From: Chamaecrista fasciculata
Taxonomy: Eukaryota; Streptophyta; Magnoliopsida; Fabales; Fabaceae
Direction: 5' to 3'
Assembly: GCA_003254925.1 (NCBI GenBank)
Contig: QANZ01049192.1
Span: 65,672 to 129,671, forward strand
DNA length: 64,000 nt
The notes under the pieces were generated by a model. That model did not search any database. It was not told the origin of the DNA and saw nothing but the letters and a program-made list of their open reading frames with translations. The first letter of the stretch is position 1. Every line of letters begins with the position of its first letter. The translations under genes were made by a program, and so were the position numbers. Positions 45,355 to 58,030 of the stretch are shown here, piece after piece.

Positions 45355-46506
45355 TTAAGTAGAGGTGGTGAAGTTGGCACATGATATAGTAGTCTCGGAG
45401 AAGCCGAAGCGTGAGTTGGCAAGATCAAAGAAGAGAAGGTGGCCTTCTAACTGGCGTGCTCCTATGACAATGGGGGCAGTAGGGTTGAGTCCTCCATCGA
45501 GGAGTCCTAAACACATGATGCCAGGTTGCGCCTCCACCATGAGATTGTCACCACTCAGTCTCCACCACACTTCCTTATTATTATTCTCCATCTTCAGCTC
45601 CACCATCATGTCGCTCATCATTCTCTTCTTCCCCTCAAAACACAGTCCAAAAGGCGCCACTGCCTTCACCTGGGCTTGGTTGGGGAAGTGTGTGGAATAA
45701 AGGCGAAGGAGGGGTTGGTAAATGGAGTGGTGCAGGACCGTGTAAGGAGAGGCCGTGGTGATGATGGTGGCGGCTCCTAATGGGAGTGGCACCACTACAT
45801 GATTGTTGACTTTGATGGAGGTGGCTTCAACGTAGTAGTGTCCTTGCTGAGTGATCCTAAGGGGCACGTAACTCAAATATATATCATTAGGTTGCTGTTG
45901 GTGTTGGTGTCCGAAGGATATAAAGCCGGTTGATTTGGGAATGGGAGAGAGGCACATGGTGAATGCGTGTGGGATGCCGAAGTGGGAAGCGAGTTGAATA
46001 GGGAGAGAGATGGGGTTATGGCCTAGCCCGGCAACGCCTTGGACGTTTTTGGGAAGGCCCTTTCGGAGGAGGGAGGAGGGGGCACATGCGAAGAGGAGAT
46101 CAATGAATGGGCCGTGGGCTTGGGCTTGGGCTTGGAATTGGTCTTGGGCAAGATGAGACATAGCAGATTCGAGAGTGACAGGGTTGAGGGAAGGGAGAGA
46201 GCAGGTGTTGTTGTGGCAGAGGAGGGTGTTGGCGCGGGAGCATTGAGTGGAGTGGCAGATGGGAGAGTTGAAGGTATTATTAATGGAGTGGCAGTTGAGC
46301 CATACCAAGTTGCCATTCAGGTCCACCAGGACTGGGAGATTCACAAGAGGGGTTCGCTTGTGGAGATAGGCCCAATGGAGGCCTGAAGCACCATCCTTTT
46401 CAACTCCTAATACCACCTTCGGATTATTACGAGTACTGGAGGTGGAGGTGGAGGTGAAAAGAGAGATAATAAAGAACAAGAGGAGAACCACACAGGAACA
46501 TCTCAT
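45355..46506 (-). CDS. TAXI/EDGP-type secreted pepsin-fold protein, probably not proteolytic
   Basis: A single exon of 383 residues. Residues 1-24 are a signal peptide (MRCSCVVLLLFFIISLFTS). The rest is a bilobal pepsin fold of the xylanase-inhibitor/extracellular dermal glycoprotein/basic 7S globulin class: TAXI_N (about 45-205, with LPVLVDLNGNLVWLNC and GVAGLGHNPISLPIQLA) and TAXI_C (about 215-375, with YYVEATSIKVN, GLCFEGKK and GFSETTISCANF). The first catalytic motif DTG is DLN here (residues 62-64) and the second lobe has TTASPYT, also without the D-T/S-G triad, so peptidase activity is unlikely. Cysteines are numerous, as in apoplastic members. Family roles include inhibition of microbial glycoside hydrolases and cell-wall signalling. 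Which applies here is not known. Confidence 0.88.
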   Translation of the reverse strand: MRCSCVVLLLFFIISLFTSTSTSSTRNNPKVVLGVEKDGASGLHWAYLHKRTPLVNLPVLVDLNGNLVWLNCHSINNTFNSPICHSTQCSRANTLLCHNNTCSLPSLNPVTLESAMSHLAQDQFQAQAQAHGPFIDLLFACAPSSLLRKGLPKNVQGVAGLGHNPISLPIQLASHFGIPHAFTMCLSPIPKSTGFISFGHQHQQQPNDIYLSYVPLRITQQGHYYVEATSIKVNNHVVVPLPLGAATIITTASPYTVLHHSIYQPLLRLYSTHFPNQAQVKAVAPFGLCFEGKKRMMSDMMVELKMENNNKEVWWRLSGDNLMVEAQPGIMCLGLLDGGLNPTAPIVIGARQLEGHLLFFDLANSRFGFSETTISCANFTTST

Positions 46507-47640
46507 GCTTAGTTTAAATTTCAGCTACCATACCATGCTTTTCCTCATCTGGGGAACTAATTAATATAATGGACATATTATTTTTATTTTTATTATTATT
46601 AATGCAACGAGGGACCACTTTCATTATGCATGGATCGGAGGACAGTAAGATCGATATATATGGGATCATTTGGCTCTACTATAGTGGTAGAGTTAAATTT
46701 GATGAGTGTGTGAGACGACGTCAGAGTTAGGATTTGTTTGTAGGTGCCGATGATGGGGTGTGGATATATATGTTACAACTTTCAAGGCTAAATTATATAT
46801 GTGGCAAGGAAGAAGATGGGTTAAGTTGGGATGATGGAGTTGCATGGGGTTTCCTAGGGAAGCCGTGTGGAGATAGGCATGCATACAGATATATATATAT
46901 CTGTCTCACTTGTCACTTGTAAACCTGCCTCCCCTTTCCTGTCCTTTTGGATTCTACTCCCATTCCCTCATTCACCACCTCATTCTTTTTTCCCTTATAA
47001 TTCCATGTTTCACACTTTCACTTATCTACATAGATCACCATATTCACTCTTTTTCGTCACTACTTCCCCTAATTTCTTAAATTTTACTCTCATCTCAAAT
47101 AATATTACAAAATTTAAAATTTAATCTTCGCAAAATGATAATAAAATTGTAAAGCTCAATACTTTCAAAACTGATATTACAATAAATCTAGTCGTTTTGT
47201 CAAACATATTAACTGAAATTTAATAATTAATTTGATTATTAATTTGTTGTTTAAACTTGATAACTGTTTTTTATGGTATTTTTGCTACAAATAGTTAGAC
47301 TTGTCTTATTCTTGAATTTTAATTAGTCTATGTTTTCAGTAGAATAAAAAATTATTATAATTTTATCTTTTATATTAAATTAATTAATGATACGATTAAA
47401 AATTAAATCATTAATTAATTCTCTCTAAACATGATTATAATCTTAATCGATCAGATAAGAACACACGCGTGAAATGTAAATAAAAAGATAAATATTGCAA
47501 AATATTTTAATTTATTGCTTTCTTTCTTTCATCAACACTAAAATAAACCTGTTGTTGATGACTTTTTGCAACTAGTTAAAACTTGATATTATACTTTTCA
47601 ATACTTTAATTTTAAATGTATATCACACATTTGATTGAAT
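46507..47640. other. Intergenic
   Basis: Holds the promoter of the TAXI-like gene (minus strand) and AT-rich DNA. Nothing else recognisable. Confidence 0.4.
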
Positions 47641-48035
47641 TAAAATAATTTTTTTGAAAGGCCCACGCGGTGGACAAATGTTTGCAGCTAAGGTTGGTAG
47701 CAGAATTTTACTTCTGATGAGAGTAAGATTACAATATATCACGGAATTTGAATATAATGAATTATACTTAATCATCTAGTATAGTGACATAATCGTCAAT
47801 CAATTTACAAGGACGCTCACATATTCAATGACGATTACCAACATATTAATAATCAGTTAGCATGATATGGGCGCTAACATATTCAGTGACGATATTGCAT
47901 AATATAATAAACAACCATGATGAGACATACCTATATAAGGTGTAGCAAAATCCGGACTTCGTCCTCCTCAATCCTTCTATATATATATGTGTGTGTCTGT
48001 TTACATCCCGTTTTCCCAGACTACAATCTACACCA
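47640..48035 (+). promoter_or_regulatory. Promoter of aldo-keto reductase copy 1
   Basis: The words CGGTGGACAAATGTTTGCAG and GCTAAGGTTGGTAGCAGA recur upstream of copy 2 (52110-52170) and partly upstream of copy 4 (63500-63535). The proximal part, with a TATATATATGTGTGTG tract before CCAATGGCTGCA, is shared by copies 1, 3 and 4. The tandem units thus include their promoters. Confidence 0.55.
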
Positions 48036-49012
48036 ATGGCTGCACCACACATTCCTCGCATCAAACTCGGAACCCAGGGTTTCGAGGTGTCTACCTTATT
48101 ATATAATTACACTTCTTATCTAATACTTAATCATTATTTTTCATTCCATTAAATTCTACTAGCTAGTACTTATGCTTGTTTTATATAATTTGTTCAGAAT
48201 TCATTTGTGTAGTTCCCTTGATTTGTTTAATTTTTCTCTCTTAATTGGTTCCAAACGACATACATGATATATATATGTATATATACTCATTTGATAGGTT
48301 TCAAAGCTAGGATTTGGCTGTATGGGACTTAGTGGCACCAACAATGATCCTCTTCCTGATGAGATTGGCATATCTGTCATCAAGCATGCTTTCAATCGGG
48401 GAATCACTTTTTTTGATACTGCAGATTGTTACGGAAAAAATCATGCTAATGAGATCTTGGTTGGAAAGGCAAGTCACTATAATTGTGTTAAGTAACACAT
48501 AAGTTAATTAGTGCATAATTAATTAGTTGAGCAAAATCAGTTATCTATATAATTTCTCAAAAAGAAAAGGAGAGTATTTCTACATTACAAGAAGTTTGAC
48601 TCTAGTTACTGCATGCTGTGAAGTTACCTAGAGCATGATACATTGTTTAATTGTGTGGAACAGGCGTTAAAATTAAAGAGTTACCTAGAGAAAAAATCCA
48701 ATTGGCAACAAAGTTTGGTGTCATTTTAAGTGAAAAGTTTCCTAATATGCAAGTTAAAGGTACACCTGAATATGTGCGTTCATGCTGTGAAGCTAGCTTG
48801 AAACGTCTTGATGTTGAGTACATTGATCTATATTACCAGCATAGGGTGGATACAACTGTACCAATAGAAGACACAATGAGTAATTTCTTTATCTAATAAT
48901 AGTCACCGTTTAAATTTTTTCACTATTATAATAGGGAATAATATGTATAATGTGTTAATTATAGGTAGGTGAACTTAAGAAATTGGTAGAAGAAGGAAAA
49001 GTGAAATATATT

Positions 49013-49328
49013 AGGTGTCACGCCTGCCATCCCGGAGGAAATGTCGTTTATGACTTTGAAAAATGGAATCGCCACCAAATTTTTAAGAAAAACTTGGAAA
49101 ACTATATTTTCGAAAATGGTGGATAAGGCAAAATCGGTCTCGAACCAAAGATGAGTTCGGGAGTCATTTGAATCGCAGGGAAGGTGTTAGGCACCCCACA
49201 ACACCCATTCAAATGGACGGTTACCCTAAAATAACTATATAGAAATTAAATGGCCTTAATATTTAAGATTAGTCATCTTAAAGATTAAATAAACAAAGTA
49301 AAATAAAATCACACAAATAAAACAAAAT
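49013..49328. mobile_element. Retrotransposon fragment inserted in aldo-keto reductase copy 1
   Basis: Includes TGGAATCGCCACCAAATTTT, TTCGGGAGTCATTTGAATCG and GGGAAGGTGTTAGGCACCCC, phrases typical of the leader region of Ogre/Tat-type LTR retrotransposons. Only this fragment is present; the LTR and genes are absent. Confidence 0.5.
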
Positions 49329-49946
49329 GGCTTAAGTGCAATTTTGGTCCCATAACTATGACAAAGGTTTCATTTTGGTCCCATAACTTTTTTTGTTGCA
49401 ATTGTGGTCCCATAACTATGACAAGGTTTCATTTTGGTCCCATAACTTTTTTTGTTGCAATTTTGGTCCCATAACTATGACAAAGGTTTCATTTTAATCC
49501 CATAACTTTTTTTGTTGCAATTTTGGTCTCATAACTTCTCAAAAGGTTCCACCGTTAGTCCCTTGGTGAATTCCATCCATATTTAGCCGTTAAGTATGAC
49601 GTGACATAGTAACTAGGATCATTATGTGACAAAATAAGATGAAGTGGACTGAAATAGGAACTATATGAAACATATTAAAACTTATCTATACCCAACCACC
49701 ATATATACAAAGAGTGGTACTGACAGGGACCAATCTAGTGGGGAAGAAGAGACTTCAAGCAGAAGGCACCGACGGAGTCGATGGGATCCTCAGCCAGAGT
49801 CGAACGACCAAAGCGGCGGCGACGACAAATCGGAAAGCGGAACGAGGAAGAGGAAGTCTCGTTGGGCTGACGAGGAAGAGGAAGTACCACTCTTTGTATT
49901 TATTGTGGTTGGGTATAGATAAGTTTTAATATGTTGCATATAGATC
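49329..49946. mobile_element. Second, truncated copy of the SF1-carrying TIR element
   Basis: Same left end (GGCTTAAGTGCAATTTTGG), same GGTCCC arm with fewer 60-bp units, same SF1 fragment (about 49716-49882). The right arm stops at TTGCATATAGATC, directly before an N. It is very similar to 39419-40432, implying recent activity or a misjoined assembly. Confidence 0.8.
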
Positions 49947-50372
49947 NAACGTCATCCTCGATTCCTAACAGAGAACTTGGAGAAGAACAAGAAAATATAC
50001 CAGGGAATAGAAAAGTTGGGGAAGAAGCATGAGTGCAGGCCTGCACAATTAGCACTAGCATGGGTTCTTCAACAGGGCAATGACGTGGCACCTATTCCTG
50101 GTCAGTGTCGATTTCAATCCTGATATATTGGAGTTGCCTAGTTAATCATTCCCTTAATAATTATATATTATATTGTTTAATTTGCAGGAACAACTAAGAT
50201 TAAGAACCTAGATGAAAATGTTGGTGCTTTGGGTGTGAAACTTTCAGAGGGAGAAGTGAAAGAAATTTCAGAGATAATAAGGAAAGATGAAGTAGTAGGT
50301 GGTCGAATCTTTGATGGACGAGAACACCTTAGCTGGAGGGTGGCTAACACACCTTCCAAACACACCATTTAG

Positions 50373-51044
50373 TTTTTCCTTTATAAAAAACATCAACAAC
50401 AATAGTTTTACCAATATACCATGAATAACAATCTGTCGGATGTGTTGACGGATTTGGGTGATGTCAAGTTTATATTTCTAGCACCAAACTCTGTATTCTG
50501 TAATGTTACGGAAATTAGGATTTATTATAATAAAGATGGGATTTGCCTTTTTCGTTTTTATCTTCCCATCAAAGCGCAGCGCTGTCACCAATTTCTTCAT
50601 AGTAATTAAGTTTTACCAATACAAACGCTAATTTCAATTAATCTATACTCACACTGCTTGCTTCCTTCCTCTTCGGTGTCAGGGCATGTTTGTTTGGAGA
50701 CTCCTCTGTTCTTCATTTGTTCTGGGTTTCCGAGTAGCTTCAGTAGATTTTAAGAATAAAATGAAAAAGAAATGCAACACATCTTGTTGACTTAATATTT
50801 TCACGAGATGATATGATTTAGCAACTAAACGAAGTGAGTGAGTAAATCTGTTAACTATTTAACAGATAATTAATGAAAAGAGGTAATTTCCACATAGTTA
50901 AAAGTTTAGGGTCCTCTTAATTTACGCAATTTTAAAATTTAGGCAAATAAATCGCACATAACCTATAATTTAAGGAAAACCTTACATTTTAGATTTTTTT
51001 TCTTTAATACTTTTGAATACTGTCTAACTTAAATCAAACACTTT
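50373..51044. other. Intergenic between aldo-keto reductase copy 1 and a LINE remnant
   Basis: No gene. About 50420-50600 matches the 3' flank of copy 2 (55640-55820), marking the end of the duplicated unit. Confidence 0.5.
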
Positions 51045-52040
51045 ATTTTTTTTGATTGAAAAGACAACTTACAAACAAAACAAACTAAAGATAGCAGGTG
51101 GTATAACCTGTTAGATTACATCTTAGGAAATCAAAAAAACTACCGTCTATTGTGGCAAGAGTGTGACTAAAAACTAAGGTGTGGAAGTTCTTGGACAAGG
51201 ATTGAATGTCCAGCAGAAGAATCGCATTGTTTGAGTCGGTTTTCTGGTTCCGTGACAGGCTCTTGATAACATTTTGTCGAGGGCACCAAATAGTAACATT
51301 AAGGATGCCCTGAGAGATGAATACCTGCATAAGTTTCCTCACAAGCAACAAAATGTTAGTGTTAATATTATGAGAAAAGTCATATGTGGAACCAAGTATC
51401 ATGCATTGGAGACCATTTCTGTATTCACATGCAACAACAGCTCCTTTTCTAATAGCTTTCCAGCTCCTCCCGTCGATGAGAATGTTGGTGGTTTGGTGGT
51501 TGTTAGGAGCCGGAGGTATTGAGCAGTTACTCTGATTACCATCCTTATCAGAATTTCTGTTGATGTTGTTGTTAGGAGAATTTCTGCTGCCATAAGTCTT
51601 GTGGTCCTTCCAAGTTTTGTCAGCCAGGGAGATGACATTTTCGGGGGTGTCTTGATGTCTTTTGAAGATGACGTTGTTTCTTGATGTATAGATAGACCAG
51701 CACATAATGATAACATAACTTGTATTTATGTTAGGGTCATTCTTATCATAGTGGTTTATGAGCTGATGTAGTGTTTGCAGAATATTACCCGCAGACCAAG
51801 TTGTACTCCTAATGTTAAGGTAACACCCAAACCAACAAGCTCTTGCAAAAGGGCAGTCCATTAGAAGGTGCTGGGTAGTTTCAGTGCTTTGGCAGCCATA
51901 GGCACAGTTGCCTTCGGTCTTAAAATTCCTTTTCCGCAAATTTTCACCAATTGGTAAAGCATTGTGGGACAGTTGTCAGAGGAAGCATTGAATTTTGGGC
52001 GGAAGGTCTATACTCCATAACTTCTTTCAATTGAAGGGGA
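51045..52040 (-). mobile_element. LINE remnant: zinc-binding and RNase H-like C-terminus
   Basis: An open frame at 51085-51939 (284 codons) starts with a reverse-transcriptase zinc-binding segment (CAYGCQSTETTQHLLMDC, PFARACWFG) and continues with an RNase H-like region (NILIDGRSWKAIRKGAVVAC). Upstream in the same direction the family sequence LWSIDLPPKIQCFL is followed by a stop where Trp is usual, so the element is dead. The reverse transcriptase itself is absent. A T-tract at about 51041-51055 is the poly(A) tail on the minus strand. Confidence 0.8.
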
Positions 52041-52455
52041 TGGAGTTGTCAGTTATTAGAACATTGGCGCTTGGAGTTTGATTGGTGAAAACATGATATA
52101 TTTTTTTTTCTGAAGGACCTAGCGATGGACAAAACGTTTGCAGCTAACGTTGGTAGCAGAGTTTGTTTTACTTCTGGATGTAATATTCCTCATTACGGAA
52201 CTTGAATGAATTACCTTTATCATCCTCAGTAAGAGACAAAATTGTCAACTACTAAATAATCATAATCAAAGACGAATTCAAAATAAATAATTTAATCATT
52301 ATTTTTCTCACTTGGTACCAAACGATTATAGTTATTCATGGGTCACTTAGTTCATGATATTATAGATAAAATATTCAACCTATCAAATTAAGTTTGAACT
52401 TAAAAATTAAATCTTTTTATTATTCAATACCTAATATTCTTTGAGTCGTCCCACC

Positions 52456-52680
52456 ATTATATATGTTATATACGTACTTACCAAACTTAATTATATATAC
52501 TTTATCATCTAGTTAGTGAATTATATAATCGTCAAACAATATAATTTACAAGGTAGCTAACATATTGAATGACGATTGCTAATGTATTAAACTATTAATC
52601 AGTTAACATCATATCCACGGCTAACATACTCAATAATGAGGATTTTTAACGAATATACGAAGTGGGTTATATGAGAATAA
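52456..52680. repeat. About 225-bp segment, copy 1 of a direct duplication
   Basis: Nearly identical to 53199-53425, including TATGTTATATACGTACTTAC and CATATCCACGGCTAACATA. The pair flanks a TIR element arm and an N at 53092. Confidence 0.85.
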
Positions 52681-52796
52681 AGAATAACACTGCATTAATT
52701 ATTTTGTCTGTAAAAGAAATATATATATATACTAATCATTTAAACATCATATCGGCACGGACCATATTGCACAATAAAGAGCCATGATAAATTAAT

Positions 52797-53091
52797 GGTC
52801 AAAGTCCTATTTTGGTGGTCCCTCTGTTATATTCATTGTTCCAAAGAGGTCCCTTAGTTATTTTTCGTTCCATATTGGTCCCTCAGTTATCCAAAACTTG
52901 TCAAAATTAGTCCCTCTAACATTTTCCATCTATTTTTCAATTAAAAAAAAGGAAAAAATAAACTTTCGTCCCCAAAAGTTTTATTTTCTTATATTAAGGT
53001 CCTTTTCTTTTTATAATAGGATCAAAACGTAAGAAAAGAAAAGAAATTAAAATTTTAAGTGAATTTACCCAAAAACTCAAAAACTCTCTCT
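52797..53091. mobile_element. One arm of a MULE of the 21932-23469 type, cut at an N
   Basis: Starts GGTCAAAGTCCTATTTTGG, has GGTCCCTC boxes, then the A-rich tract and CAAAACGTAAGAAAAG. It stops after (CT)n at the N at 53092. The other arm is missing. Confidence 0.7.
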
Positions 53092-53198
53092 NCTTTCCCT
53101 ATAACGTGGGAAATACCAGTTTATTTTTTTTAGGTCAAAACCTCACTTGGGTCCATAATGTTTACTATCAATTTCATTTTGATCCCTAACATTTGCCC

Positions 53199-53425
53199 CT
53201 AGTATGTTATATACGTACTTACCAAACTTAATTATATATACTTTATCATCTAGTTAGTGAATTATATAATCGTCAAACAATATAATTTACAAGGAGCTAA
53301 CATATTGAATGACGATTGCTAATGTATTAAATTATTAATCAGTTAACATCATATCCACGGCTAACATATTCAATAATGAGGATTGTTAACGAATATTCGA
53401 GGTGGGTTATATGAAAATAAAGACT
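53199..53425. repeat. About 225-bp segment, copy 2 of a direct duplication
   Basis: Partner of 52456-52680, differing by a few substitutions and a 1-bp indel. Confidence 0.85.
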
Positions 53426-53442
53426 AATACTCGTATTAGTTA

Positions 53443-53564
53443 TTTAGGAGCAGGAAATTCAGGGGATCCGGATCCCATTTAGGTGATCTCTTGGACGATT
53501 AAGATATAACAAAAAGTAGGGAGAAATTTAGGAGCAGGAAATTCAGGGGATCCGGATCCCATTT
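53443..53564. repeat. 35-bp direct repeat just upstream of aldo-keto reductase copy 2
   Basis: TTAGGAGCAGGAAATTCAGG followed by GGATCCGGATCCCATTT occurs at about 53444-53480 and again at 53528-53564. The second copy runs into the 5' UTR of copy 2. Confidence 0.85.
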
Positions 53565-53590
53565 TCCCAGACTTCAATCTACATGCAACA

Positions 53591-55557
<1,967 letters not shown>

Positions 55558-55807
55558 TTTCTTTATACTAAACATATATAAATTACAAATTAAAGAAATT
55601 AATTTCTGGAATCTAATTCAATGCCATGACTAACGACCTGAGTCGGATATGCATGCGCGCGTTGACAGATTTTTAGGTGATGTCAAGTTTCAATTTCTAG
55701 CACCACACTCTGTATTCTATAATATTAATGTAACCGAAATTAGGATCTATTATATATAATTAAGATGGTATTTAATTGGCCTCTTTTGTTTTCATCTTCC
55801 CATCAAA

Positions 55808-55886
55808 GAGCAGAGCTGCTACCAGGTCAAAAAAATAAAAGAGCAGAGCTGCTACCAGGTCAAAAAAATAAAAGAGCAGAGCTACC
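55808..55886. repeat. 33-bp tandem repeat, about 2.4 copies, 3' of copy 2
   Basis: GAGCAGAGCTGCTACCAGGT plus CAAAAAAATAAAA repeats at 55808, 55841 and (partly) 55874. Confidence 0.9.
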
Positions 55887-56814
55887 CAATTTCTTCATAG
55901 CAAATTTCTATTAATTTATACTCACACTGTTGCCTTAATCTTCCCAGCTGATAGAAACTACTTATGAAATATGGATTAACAATGAGATCTGATATTAGGT
56001 GGTTGCTTCATATATAGTGCCGCAAATAACTAGCATATATACAATATTTAGGTACTAAATATGATATAAATTATAAGAAATGTTTTATCGTAAAATTAAA
56101 AGAGTAAATTGCAGTTTGGTACCCTATGGTTAGAGGCGGTTCCACTTTGATACTCTGAAAAAAAATTTTTTTGCAGTTTGATGCCGCGTGGTTTGCTCCG
56201 TTAGCAAATTGGTCCCCTGTGCTTTATTTCCGTTAGGATTTAACGGCAAATGTGATTGTAACCACCTTAAAATGTCAAAAACCTTCCAACAAGTTTTCTC
56301 TTATGCGTTTAAGTCTTTTCCCTTTACTAAAAGGGATCAAAACATAAAGAAAACAAAAACTAAAGAGTACATTATGTAATTTTTCTGTTGAGTTGAAATT
56401 AATTATAAAAGGCAAAACACCCTTTCATGCCCCTAACGTTTGCAGTGATTTTCAGTTATGCCCTTAACGTTTCATTTTGTTCAGACATGCCCTCAATATG
56501 CAACTAACGTTTCAATTATGACCTCAATTTTGACTCAATGCACATGTGGCAATTTTTTTTGCTTATGTGTCATTTTTTTTGTTTGACTTGATTACGTGGC
56601 ATCATGACTGGGCATTCTTATTTTTTTTTCCACCTTGGCATGATGACTGGATTTACATTTTTGAACATAAAAATTGAGTAAACTAGCAAATCAGTCCCTG
56701 GATTTACATTTTTCATCATCTTCATTCATTTTAGTCCCAAATTCTCAAAATAAAATTGTAAAGTGTCCCAAAACACTTCCAAACATTTCAATTTAGTCCT
56801 TAAAAGTATTAAAA

Positions 56815-56876
56815 ACCCTAAAACCTAAACTCTAAAATTCTAAACCCTAAAACCCTAACCCCTAAACCCCTAAAAA
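56815..56876. repeat. Telomere-like AAACCCTA tract (left arm)
   Basis: Degenerate repeats of CCCTAAA/CCTAAA; its complement occurs at about 57960-58030 in the other arm. Confidence 0.75.
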
Positions 56877-57289
56877 AACCACTCTCTTGCAATTTGGTCC
56901 CTAAGTCCACAAATTTATTAAATCAGAATTAAAAAAAATTGGTTCCTAAATCCTAATTTCATTATCATCTTCATCTTCTTCATCATCATCATCATCATCT
57001 TCTTCACCTTCATCATCTTCATCATCTTTGTAATTTGAACAAACAAGGAGAACCGAGAACCCAATGGTGAACCCTAGAATTTAACCGTTGCCGATCTCGA
57101 GAAGTGAGGAAAGGAAAATCTCGCAGACATGAATTTCAATTTGGCCTTAGACGCCACCATATTCCAAGTTGGCCTCATATTTCATAACATAACCATATAA
57201 CCATGAATTTCGCAAATTCATCAACCAGTGAGGAACATGCAACAAAATCTCTCACGATATTCATCTAATTAATTAACAAACAATCACAC

Positions 57290-57540
57290 AGTGACGAATT
57301 TATCAGATCTATCCTCTTCGAGTCCACCAAAATGTTCAAGAAGTTCAGAGTGTGCGCCTAGAGCTCCGATGATGCCGCGATCTCTTCCAGAACCTTCCTC
57401 TTCTTCTCGATCTCCACCGTCGGGTTCATGAAGAAATCAAATACCGCAGATTTCGAGAAGATCTCGTTGACCTTCTCGAGATCTTCGACGGTGCCGGCGC
57501 CGACGAATCTCAGGTTGAGGGAAGGGATTGTGGTGGTGGC
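57290..57540 (-). pseudogene. Captured fragment of chloroplast ATP synthase delta subunit (atpD)
   Basis: The minus-strand frame reads TVEDLEKVNEIFSKSAVFDF, FMNPTVEIEKKRKVLEEIA, then SSEL, a TAG stop (57358-57360), then AHTLNFLNILVDSKRIDLI. This follows the plant plastid ATP synthase delta chain (OSCP-type), where the stop position is normally Gln. The fragment covers the middle of the protein without introns in this stretch. Upstream residues up to about 57636 may be transit-peptide-like sequence but are less certain. It is a gene fragment inside the transposon, not a functional gene. Confidence 0.85.
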
Positions 57541-57959
57541 AGAGGATGAGAGGTTGAAGAGAAGGTTTTGGGAGACAATCAGACGAAGGTTCTCGGTAGA
57601 GAGAGAGATAGGTTGAAATAAAAAAAAATCCCCCAATTATTTCTTATTTCTTACATTTTGGTTCTATTATTAGGGAGGGAATGAACCAGAGAAAGGGTTA
57701 TGGTCGAGAAAGAGGGATTTGAGATTGGTGAGAGAAGAGAGGTCAGGGATGGCACCGGAATTTAGTTTAAATTCTAAATAGGCCCTCTTGTGTTTGTTCA
57801 AATTACAAAGATGATGAAGATGATGAAGGTGAAGAAGATGATGATGATGATGATGATGAAGAAGAAGATGAAGATGATAATGAAATTAGGATTTAGGAAC
57901 CAATTTTTTTTAATTCTGATTTAATAAATTTGAGGACCTAGGGACCAAATTGCAAGAGA

Positions 57960-58030
57960 GTGGTTTTTTTAGGGGTTTAGGGGTTAGGGTTTTAGGGTTT
58001 AGAATTTTAGAGTTTAGGTTTTAGGGTTTT
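57960..58030. repeat. Telomere-like TTTAGGG tract (right arm)
   Basis: Complement of the tract at 56815-56876, part of the inverted arms of the Pack-MULE. Confidence 0.75.

Larger units (their letters stand above)
48036..50372 (+). pseudogene. Aldo-keto reductase (auxin-induced PCNT115-like), copy 1, disrupted
   Basis: Recognisable exons: 1 (48036-48086), 2 (48298-48468), 3 (from about 48664 to 48880), 4 (48965 to about 49012, cut), 6 (49948-50100), 7 (50188-50372). Defects seen: exon 2 is followed by GC instead of GT; exon 3 has 5 extra bases near its start, shifting the frame (an internal AG could restore it); the exon 3 donor is AT in place of GT; exon 4 is broken after KVKYI by retroelement-like DNA; exon 5 is missing; a TIR element and an N (49947) precede exon 6. 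The remaining residues match copies 2 and 3 closely, so it decayed recently. Part of the loss could be an assembly error at the N. Confidence 0.85.

Noticed and set aside
46023..46386. Long frames opposite the TAXI-like gene (45365-45700, 46023-46316, 46039-46386)
   Set aside because: They are alternative-frame readings of a real single-exon gene.
51274..51716. Frames at 51274-51522 and 51399-51716
   Set aside because: They overlap the LINE zinc-binding/RNase H-like frame and have no independent support.
57358..57636. A functional ATP synthase delta gene
   Set aside because: Premature TAG, incomplete length and position in the centre of a Pack-MULE.
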